64,000 bases of DNA from CAZSHB01 sp964606885 (GTDB taxonomy: Bacteria > Babelota > Babeliae > Babelales > CAIQNR01). The stretch covers positions 1-64,000 of the forward strand of contig CAZSHB010000006.1 in NCBI GenBank assembly GCA_964606885.1, given 5' to 3'. Under the pieces are notes generated by a model. That model saw only the letters and a program-made list of their open reading frames with translations, was not told the DNA's origin and made no database searches. This document shows, one piece after another, positions 16,269 through 22,815 of this stretch. A program made the position numbers and the translations under genes. The stretch's first letter is position 1. The number at the start of each line of letters is the position of its first letter.

Positions 16269-18104
16269 ATGTTCCCATTTATAGCTCACAAAGCCATTAT
16301 GCTTCGTAGGGGGTCGCTACAAGCAACAACTGCTGCAGGTTCTGGGCATGCAACATCGTGCCTTTCTGCTGCCGATATAGTTTCCGTGTTGATGTTCCAT
16401 GCAATGCGGTATGATGTGCGCGATCCTAAAAATCTTGCTAACGATCAGCTTATATTTTCTAAAGGGCATGCTGCACCGTTACTCTATGCTGCCTGGTGGC
16501 AAGCGGGCGCAATAACAGAAAAAGAATTGTTAACACTCCGTCAGTTTGACAGTGTTTTGGAAGGGCACCCTACACCTCGCTTTGCCTATGCTCCAGTTGC
16601 TACGGGGTCTTTAGGTAATGGATTATCAATTGCAATAGGTGAAGCACTTGCCGCGCGTTTACAAAAACGGGATACCTGTTTGTATGTACTGATGGGCGAT
16701 AGTGAGTGTGCAGAAGGTTCTGTGTGGGAAGCTGTACAGCTTGGCGCGTATTATAAAACGGACCGGGTGATTGCCGTTGTTGATATGAATCGGTTGGGTC
16801 AGCGTGGTCAAACTATGCAGGGGCATGATACTAAAAATCTAGAACAAAAGTTTAAAGCGTTTGGGTGGAATACGTATATTGTTGATGGGCACGATTTTGC
16901 ACAGTTGGTGCAGGCTGTTGATGGTGCACGTGCGCACACTGGTTCGCCATCAGTTATTATTGCTCGTACGTATAAAGGGCGTGGGGTATCCTTTTTACAC
17001 GATAAAGAAGGGTGGCATGGTAGAGCGTTAACGCATCAAGAGTTGGTTGTGGCTCTTAAAGAGTTACCAGAACCAACAGCGGCACAGCTTGCTGGATGGC
17101 ACGCAACAAAACCAACAAGTACGGTGCATGTGCAGCAAGAGAAAAAGCATCAGATTGTGTTTGAAAAGTTTGCACTACCGCTAGCAACACGCAAAGCGTA
17201 TGGCATGGCACTTGCACAGCTGGGCAGTGTCTATACAAGTATTGTTGCGCTTGATGCAGAAGTTAAAAATTCTACCTATGCGTATTTGTTTGAAGAAAAA
17301 TTTCCGCAACGATTTATAGAATGTTTTGTTGCAGAACAGAATATGGTCAATATGGCAATTGGTATGTCGGTTCAGGGGTTAACGCCGTTTGTTTCTACGT
17401 TTGCTTGTTTTTTTACGCGCGCGTTTGATCAGTTGCGTATGGCAGCAATTGGTAGAAACCCTGTGCGCTTAGTTGGCTCCCATGCGGGTGTTTCTATTGG
17501 GCAAGATGGTCCATCGCAAATGGGCCTAGAAGATATGGCTATGATCAGCAGTTTGCCAGGTGCTGTTATTCTGTATCCTGCAGATGGCTTAAGTTGCGCG
17601 CACTTAGTACAAGTAATGGTGCATCATACAAAAAGTATTTCTTATCTTAGAACTACGCGAGAAGAGACGCCTTATATTAACACGCCTGATCATGAGTTTG
17701 TTATTGGGGGGAGCCGTGTGGTGCACGCTTCACCAGATAGTCAGGTTACTGTTGTTGCTGCGGGCATTACGGTGCATGAGGCATTGGTAGCGGCGCAGAG
17801 TTTACAGAAAGAGGGTATAGCGGTAACGGTTATTGATGCGTATAGTGTCCGTCCCTTAGATGTTGATACGATTATTGCGTCTCTTAAAAATACGCATAAA
17901 AATGTGGTTGTGGTGGAGGACCATTACCCTATAGGGGGTCTTGGGACTGCGGTTCAAGAAGCGTTGCAGGGCCGTTGTTATAATCTTATCCATTTATGTG
18001 TGCGGGATGTTCCTCGGTCGGGTACTCCCCAAGAGCTGCGTGCATGGGCAGGTATTGATAGCCATGCCATTAAGCTTGCGGTTAAGAATCTGATAAGAGA
18101 ATAA
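16269..18104 (+). CDS. tkt: transketolase
   Basis: Thiamine-diphosphate enzyme of the non-oxidative pentose phosphate pathway, moving two-carbon units between sugar phosphates. At 611 residues it is of the shorter, animal-like transketolase length. Visible are the N-terminal FSKGHAAPLLYA motif, GHPTPRF, the TPP/Mg motif GDSECAEGSVWEA with D-M-N-R-L, the central pyrimidine domain with FIECFVAEQNMVNMAIGMS (catalytic Glu in VAEQNM), and the C-terminal domain with VEDHYPIGGLGTAV. SD AAAGGA precedes the ATG. A separate pentose pathway gene set is not in this window. It supplies ribose and erythrose phosphates. Confidence 0.94.
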   Translation: MFPFIAHKAIMLRRGSLQATTAAGSGHATSCLSAADIVSVLMFHAMRYDVRDPKNLANDQLIFSKGHAAPLLYAAWWQAGAITEKELLTLRQFDSVLEGHPTPRFAYAPVATGSLGNGLSIAIGEALAARLQKRDTCLYVLMGDSECAEGSVWEAVQLGAYYKTDRVIAVVDMNRLGQRGQTMQGHDTKNLEQKFKAFGWNTYIVDGHDFAQLVQAVDGARAHTGSPSVIIARTYKGRGVSFLHDKEGWHGRALTHQELVVALKELPEPTAAQLAGWHATKPTSTVHVQQEKKHQIVFEKFALPLATRKAYGMALAQLGSVYTSIVALDAEVKNSTYAYLFEEKFPQRFIECFVAEQNMVNMAIGMSVQGLTPFVSTFACFFTRAFDQLRMAAIGRNPVRLVGSHAGVSIGQDGPSQMGLEDMAMISSLPGAVILYPADGLSCAHLVQVMVHHTKSISYLRTTREETPYINTPDHEFVIGGSRVVHASPDSQVTVVAAGITVHEALVAAQSLQKEGIAVTVIDAYSVRPLDVDTIIASLKNTHKNVVVVEDHYPIGGLGTAVQEALQGRCYNLIHLCVRDVPRSGTPQELRAWAGIDSHAIKLAVKNLIRE

Positions 18105-18189
18105 GCTTGTAGAATTGGTTATGGATGTACTTATTGGAACTATTTGCTAAACTAGAAGCTCTTTTAGGATCCATTTTTAGGGAACATTT

Positions 18190-18381
18190 ATGAACAAAAA
18201 ATTTCTTATAGCGTTACTCTTTTCAGTTGTTGCCGTTGTGGATATTGCTGCACATTCACACAAATGTTGTGTTGGTGCGTATTGCAAAATGAAACAATGC
18301 GATGCATCATGCCCTGTAGATTGTGATGAAGATCACGAAGAAGACTGCGATGAGTGTGACGACGAAGATTGCCAAGATTAA
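18190..18381 (+). CDS. secreted acidic Cys-rich miniprotein
   Basis: Not recognised. The 63-residue product has a signal peptide (about 1-21, ending AAHS) and a mature part of about 40 residues with nine cysteines and many Asp/Glu (pattern CC-x4-C-x4-C-x3-C-x3-C, then C-x2-C-type spacing). Such a composition suggests metal binding or a disulfide-knotted peptide. It has SD AGGGAAC, sits alone, and is closed by a very strong terminator, which supports it being a real, well-expressed gene. No homologue came to mind. Confidence 0.65.
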   Translation: MNKKFLIALLFSVVAVVDIAAHSHKCCVGAYCKMKQCDASCPVDCDEDHEEDCDECDDEDCQD

Positions 18382-18400
18382 TAATCTAGCAAGCAATTTT

Positions 18401-18444
18401 AAAAAATAATAAAGGCATCTTAACGGGTGCCTTTATTATTTTTT
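18401..18444 (+). terminator. strong intrinsic terminator after Cys-rich miniprotein
   Basis: A perfect 17-bp stem (AAAAAATAATAAAGGCA and its complement, 18401-18417 / 18428-18444) with a 10-base loop and a terminal T run. Both flanks are A/T tracts, so it can work in both directions. Confidence 0.88.
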
Positions 18445-18530
18445 AAAAACTTATGGCTATTGAAAATAGGCTTCTAGAAATAAACCTATATAATCATGCA
18501 CTCTCTTATTTTTTAAAAAGCAGGTGCCTG

Positions 18531-18827
18531 ATGTTTGATACAATAGTTACCTCTATTCTTGTTGGGTTAGTAGTCTTGTTTAGTATGCGTTACCTTTTAA
18601 TGCGCATAACAGCTTTTAAGTCGGTAGTTAAAACAAATGCACACATGTTGCCAGGCAAATTTGCGTTAGTAACGGTGATGTGTACGGACACACATGTAGG
18701 ACAAGTGTTGGTTAATGGACAAGAATGGACTGCATTAGCAACACAAGGCCAGTTTGTTGCGGGTCAGCATGCACGTGTTGTGCGTGTGCAAGGTGTACGT
18801 TTAATTATCGAAGAACAACCTGTTTAG
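18531..18827 (+). CDS. NfeD-like membrane protein, OB-fold domain
   Basis: A 98-residue protein with one N-terminal transmembrane helix (about 5-25) and a C-terminal beta domain like the NfeD soluble domain: GQVLVNGQEWTALA then FVAGQHARVVRVQGVRLIIE, which match the usual G-x-V-x-x-x-G-x-x-W-x-A and G-x-x-V-x-V-x-x-V-x-G-x-x-L-x-V patterns. NfeD proteins usually partner with membrane proteases or flotillins; neither is adjacent. I chose ATG 18531 over 18453 because the earlier start falls just past the terminator hairpin and has no SD. Confidence 0.65.
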   Translation: MFDTIVTSILVGLVVLFSMRYLLMRITAFKSVVKTNAHMLPGKFALVTVMCTDTHVGQVLVNGQEWTALATQGQFVAGQHARVVRVQGVRLIIEEQPV

Positions 18828-18973
18828 ATTTGTTTTTTCTCTCCATTTTTTTCTTACAATATAAAATTCTATCGTTCTTATAATGCTCATGTAATGGTCG
18901 TACCAAACCGGTTTACATATGATCTTCTTTGAGGCAGACTACCCTGCGTATTATGTAAAAAATGAGGTGTTAT

Positions 18974-20440
18974 ATGAAAAAGTATATGCTCACTCTCTTA
19001 GCAATGATGCTTGTCTGTGGTGAAGCTTCTGCTCGGTTTATGTCGAGCGAAAAAGGTCTTGTTGTTGTTGGTCTTGGTCAACAAGGTGAAGGCGCAACAA
19101 AAGTTATTCAATATTTAGTAAAACCGGGCGATATCAGTGTACGTTCTCAAGGAGCGTGTGCTGCCGGCCATACGGTCAAAATAACAGTAGATGTTTGTGG
19201 TGGTTGTTCAGCTGTTAAAAAAACATCAGATCAAAAGCAGGCGCCGGTGATCATGGCTTCTAAACAACAAAAAGAAGTGACTATTACGTTACACATGGTT
19301 CCCGTGGGGATTGTGGTAACAGGCGTTAAATGTTATATGACGGGCGGTATGTTTATTGATCCAGAAAAACTGTTTCAAGAAATAGACATGCTGCAAAAGT
19401 ACGGCATTTCGTTAGAAAATACATTACGTATATCTTCTAATGTACATATCATTTTTCCGTATCATAAAGAGCTCGATAGGCTCGCGCAAAAGCATGGCAA
19501 GACCCGTATAGGCAAAGATATGGTGCTTTCTGGTGCGCGTGCATGTGCTGCAGATAAACGTTGCGGCATTGGCATCCGTTTAGGTGATTTGGTATCGCCT
19601 GAGTTTCCTCAGTTGCTCAAAATGGCTGTTGAAAATGCAAACGCTATTATTACTAAAGTGTATAACGAACCGGCGCTTGATTATGCTAAAATTTTAAAAA
19701 CTTATAGTACGTATATTAAGCGATTTGAATCTTTTATTCGCGATAAAGTAGAAGTAAAAATCAACAAGTTGTTACTTACTGGTAGCCGCGTTATTTTTGA
19801 AGGTTCCCATGGAACATTCTTAGATATTTCGCATGGTTGTTATCCGGCTGTTTCGGCAGAAAGTACAACTGCTTCTGGTATTTGTGCAGCTGCAGGCGTG
19901 GGGCCAACCCGTATTGCCCATACGCTTGGTGTAGCAAAAGTGTACGGCACTCATTTAGGAGATGGTCCGTTTCCTACAGAAATTAAGGATCCGCAGATTG
20001 TTTCTCATTTTCAACAACGATATGGATCATGTTGTCCAGGATCAAAGGTTAAGTACGGATGGCTTGATATTGTACAAATTCGTCAGGCAGCGTTGCTTAA
20101 CGGTGTAAACTCTGTGGTGCTGACACGGATAGACGAACTTGACGGACTTAAAGAGATTAAGATCTGTACTCATTACGAACTTGATGGTAAACCGCTGTAT
20201 GATGTGCCGCCGCAAATAAGTGATCTTAAACGAGTAATGCCTATGTACCATACAATTAAGGGCTGGAAAGGTTCGTTACAAGAATGCAGAAAGTTTACAG
20301 ATCTGCCAGAAGAAGCTCGCATCTTTATAAAGACTATCGAGCATGTGACAGGGGTGATTGTGAGCCATATTTCAGTTGGTCCTGATAAGGATCAGACTAT
20401 TGAATTGGTATCTCATCTCTTACCAAGACCAAGCTGCTGA
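18974..20440 (+). CDS. secreted, degenerate adenylosuccinate synthetase (PurA) homologue
   Basis: A 488-residue PurA-family protein with a signal peptide at 1-20 (MKKYMLTLLAMMLVCGEASA). PurA makes adenylosuccinate from IMP, aspartate and GTP in the cytoplasm. The fold is clear: GDGPFPTE (329-336), FEGSHGTFLDISHG (275-288), TRIDELDGLKEIKICTHY and GPDKD. Key residues are altered. The usual GDEGKGK loop reads GQQGEGATK (35-43), with the catalytic Asp missing. The Asn of NAGHT is Ala, although His66 remains. The Thr-Thr-Gly-Arg-Gly loop is lost, and the Arg-rich aspartate-binding motif before GWLD is replaced by GSCCPGSKVKY (351-361). It has extra cysteines. SD GAGG precedes ATG 18974. Likely not a classical PurA; see findings. 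Confidence 0.85.
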   Translation: MKKYMLTLLAMMLVCGEASARFMSSEKGLVVVGLGQQGEGATKVIQYLVKPGDISVRSQGACAAGHTVKITVDVCGGCSAVKKTSDQKQAPVIMASKQQKEVTITLHMVPVGIVVTGVKCYMTGGMFIDPEKLFQEIDMLQKYGISLENTLRISSNVHIIFPYHKELDRLAQKHGKTRIGKDMVLSGARACAADKRCGIGIRLGDLVSPEFPQLLKMAVENANAIITKVYNEPALDYAKILKTYSTYIKRFESFIRDKVEVKINKLLLTGSRVIFEGSHGTFLDISHGCYPAVSAESTTASGICAAAGVGPTRIAHTLGVAKVYGTHLGDGPFPTEIKDPQIVSHFQQRYGSCCPGSKVKYGWLDIVQIRQAALLNGVNSVVLTRIDELDGLKEIKICTHYELDGKPLYDVPPQISDLKRVMPMYHTIKGWKGSLQECRKFTDLPEEARIFIKTIEHVTGVIVSHISVGPDKDQTIELVSHLLPRPSC

Positions 20441-20441
20441 T

Positions 20442-20519
20442 TTAGATAAGCGGAAAAATTGGGCAACCTACGTGGAGTATTACTACCAGTAATGCCATGA
20501 GGACGCTAAGATTCTTCAT
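20442..20519 (-). CDS. putative very small hydrophobic peptide
   Basis: A 25-residue open frame (MKNLSVLMALLVVILHVGCP..) that is almost all signal-peptide-like, with one Cys near the end. SD AAAAAAGGATC lies just upstream of the ATG at 20519. It is adjacent to the PurA-like stop codon. Could be a tiny membrane peptide or a chance frame. Confidence 0.3.
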   Translation of the reverse strand: MKNLSVLMALLVVILHVGCPIFPLI

Positions 20520-20577
20520 GTAAGATCCTTTTTTAAAAACTTGAAAAACATTATAGATAACTAACGTGGTAGGATGA

Positions 20578-20733
20578 TTACGAGCGCCAGACGGCGATCT
20601 TTGTAATCTGATAGGCACGTTTCTGGTACGTGCAAAAAGATGTGTATGTCTGGGACATGTGGACGGTTGAAAAGACAACGTGTGTCTCGGGGGGATTGTG
20701 ATGTGGTTGAACAAACCTGAACGGGTGTAACAT
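20578..20733 (-). CDS. putative small protein with strong ribosome binding site
   Basis: A 51-residue frame beginning at ATG 20733 with AAAAGGAGA 4-6 bases upstream and a promoter-like pair further upstream (20765-20794). The product is His/Thr/Pro-rich with no signal peptide and nothing I recognise. The SD and promoter are the evidence; the composition does not look like a typical folded protein. Confidence 0.35.
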   Translation of the reverse strand: MLHPFRFVQPHHNPPETHVVFSTVHMSQTYTSFCTYQKRAYQITKIAVWRS

Positions 20734-20764
20734 TGCGTCTCCTTTTTTAAAACGACTTGAAGCC

Positions 20765-20794
20765 AGTGTACATGCTATCGATTTAAAAAAACAA
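20765..20794 (-). promoter_or_regulatory. candidate promoter for small leftward ORF at 20733
   Basis: On the minus strand, TTGTTT (20794-20789), an 18-base spacer and TACACT (20770-20765). Weak at the -10 but well placed for the SD that follows. Confidence 0.35.
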
Positions 20795-20867
20795 ACTATT
20801 TCTAAAAAAACTATGTATGAGGCTTTGCTATAAGGATACAAGCCGTACGCTAGTTTGGGGACTATTG

Positions 20868-21431
20868 CTATTGGTTTTGTCTTTTTGAGCGAGTTATAGA
20901 TTCTGCTATCTGCATAAATGCACGAGTAAACTGTTCAGGAGAGCAAGGCTTTCTGGTGAGCGCAGTAATCAGCTGTGCGCCACTGTTAATGAACATATTA
21001 AGGCCTGCTGCTTGTTGTGCAGGATCGTTTGCATCAGAACCCATACCAAGTGCTACAATACCACTTAACACTCCAGCAAATGTCGTCATAACTTCACCCA
21101 CTTGTGGGCCTGATGAAGTGTGTTGGGCTTGTGGAGTTGCAGGAGTCTGTGCTTGTTGTTGTTGCTGCATAACATAACTGCCAGCAGGGGGTGTTTGCGT
21201 TGCAGGATTATATAGCATATAGACATATTGTACGTTGCCTTGAGTATGTGTTTGTAGCACCATAGGCGCAGGGGGCGGAGTTTGTGTTGCTGGATCATAC
21301 GGCATATACACGTACTGTACTTGAGGTTGCTGCTGCTGTGGCGCAGGCTTTGCTTTAGTTTCTGAAGCTGTAATGTTTATGCTTGTCGTAAGCAATAAGA
21401 AAGAGAGAAGGGTGAAAAAGATTGAGGCCAT
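20868..21431 (-). CDS. secreted Gln/Pro-rich protein with tandem tyrosine-rich repeat
   Basis: Not recognised. The 187-residue product has a signal peptide (about 1-23, ending ITASE), then a Gln/Pro-rich region with two copies of a unit reading VQYVYMPYDPATQTPP and VQYVYMLYNPATQTPP (about 38-85), a poly-Gln run, and a more hydrophobic Gly/Ala region ending in a charged tail with FTRAFMQIAESI. SD AAGGAG precedes the ATG. The design (signal, low-complexity repeats, helical end) fits a surface or secreted protein. Confidence 0.7.
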   Translation of the reverse strand: MASIFFTLLSFLLLTTSINITASETKAKPAPQQQQPQVQYVYMPYDPATQTPPPAPMVLQTHTQGNVQYVYMLYNPATQTPPAGSYVMQQQQQAQTPATPQAQHTSSGPQVGEVMTTFAGVLSGIVALGMGSDANDPAQQAAGLNMFINSGAQLITALTRKPCSPEQFTRAFMQIAESITRSKRQNQ

Positions 21432-21507
21432 AAGAAGCTCCTTTTTTATAAGCTTGTATCCTTATGGCCTTTGTACTATTGCTTCGGTCTATTGAGCAAT
21501 TGAATCG

Positions 21508-22794
21508 TTATTTTTCTTTATGAATCAGGACTTGAACAATTCGTTTGTGCGTTGATTTTTGTACTTCAAGCGTATAGCCATGGTACAGCAACTGTTCACC
21601 TTTTTTTGGCAGGTGTTCAAAATGTTCAATCATAAATCCACCAAGCGTCACTGCTTCTTCTGTCTTGAATGGTATATTGAGGAACTTTTCCAGTTCATCA
21701 AGGTCAATACCTGCGTAGACTAACCAGCCACCTTGTTCAAGCGGCACGATTTGTTCTTGTGTGCTTTCGTGTTCATCATTAATGTCGCCCACAATTTCTT
21801 CAATAGCATCTTCAAGGGTAACTAAACCGATAATGCCGCCGTACTCGTTAAGTACCATGGCTATATGACGATGTTGTTGTTTGAATTGGCGTAACAGTTG
21901 GTTAGCCTTCATGCTTTCTGGCACAAAGAGAATAGGTCGAACCAATTCTTTAAGCAAGCGTTGTTCACCTTTGGACATGAGCAAGAAGATATCTTTTTGA
22001 TGGACCATGCCAATGATGTTATCCATTTTACCTTCATACACAGGTAGTCGAGAAAAATGGTAACGGGCAAAGATTTCTAATGCTTCGTTCAGAGTTGAAT
22101 CAACGTTCAGGGTAATCACATCAGTTTCTGGAACCATGATCTCTTTAACCGTGGTTTTGCCAAGATCAAAAATACTATGGAGCATCTGCGTTTTATCAGT
22201 GTCCATGCCGCCTTGTTGGTTGATGTAATCAATCAAGAACTGGATCTCTTTTTCAGAAACCATCGTCTCTGTACCGCTTGGAGCATCTTTGCTTTTAAAC
22301 AAACGGATTACGCAGTTTGAAATAGCAGAGAGCACGCGGTTGATAGGAGACAACACGGTGAAGATAATGTTGGTAATGCCCAGTGTTGAGGTAAAGAGGC
22401 GTGACCCTTGTGTCTGAGCCATGTTCTTAGGAATAATTTCGCCAATAATCAAGATTGCCGTTGTAGCAATGGCAATCCCTAATGAAAACCCAAGGCCTTC
22501 AGAAAGTTGTAGATGGGCAAAAAGTTCTTCCATAACACGCGTGATAACTGCTGCAGCGGTAACGTTAGCTAAGTTGCTCGCAATCAAGATGGAAATAAGT
22601 ACACGTTGAGGCTCTTGTTCTAATACCGTAAGCAAGTTTTTGTATCGTGTATTAGACTGTGAAATCTCTTTAAGATTAAACAGTCTGAGTGCGGTGATCG
22701 ATGTTTCCAAAAATGAAAACAGCGCGCACAAAAATAAAGCTACGAGGAAGTATGCAATTTGGAACCAAAACGTGGAACTAAAATACGAACCCAT
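21508..22794 (-). CDS. CorC/HlyC-type membrane protein with DUF21 and CBS domains
   Basis: A 428-residue inner-membrane protein of the CNNM/CorC family: an N-terminal DUF21 region with about four transmembrane helices (1-190; LFSFLETSITALR, GEIIPKNMAQ), two CBS domains (about 210-330; MVPETDVITL and RHIAMVLNEYGGIIGLVTLE), and a C-terminal transporter-associated domain. Relatives take part in Mg2+ or Co2+ export or resistance. It is the last gene of the leftward mnmG-lgt-dnaG-rpoD-corC run, 21 bases after rpoD. Confidence 0.9.
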   Translation of the reverse strand: MGSYFSSTFWFQIAYFLVALFLCALFSFLETSITALRLFNLKEISQSNTRYKNLLTVLEQEPQRVLISILIASNLANVTAAAVITRVMEELFAHLQLSEGLGFSLGIAIATTAILIIGEIIPKNMAQTQGSRLFTSTLGITNIIFTVLSPINRVLSAISNCVIRLFKSKDAPSGTETMVSEKEIQFLIDYINQQGGMDTDKTQMLHSIFDLGKTTVKEIMVPETDVITLNVDSTLNEALEIFARYHFSRLPVYEGKMDNIIGMVHQKDIFLLMSKGEQRLLKELVRPILFVPESMKANQLLRQFKQQHRHIAMVLNEYGGIIGLVTLEDAIEEIVGDINDEHESTQEQIVPLEQGGWLVYAGIDLDELEKFLNIPFKTEEAVTLGGFMIEHFEHLPKKGEQLLYHGYTLEVQKSTHKRIVQVLIHKEK

Positions 22795-22815
22795 AAGCCT
22801 TCTACCTCTTAATTA

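Noticed and set aside
18453..18530. Longer start for the NfeD-like gene
   Set aside because: It begins just past a terminator without SD, and the extra 26 residues do not look like part of the family.
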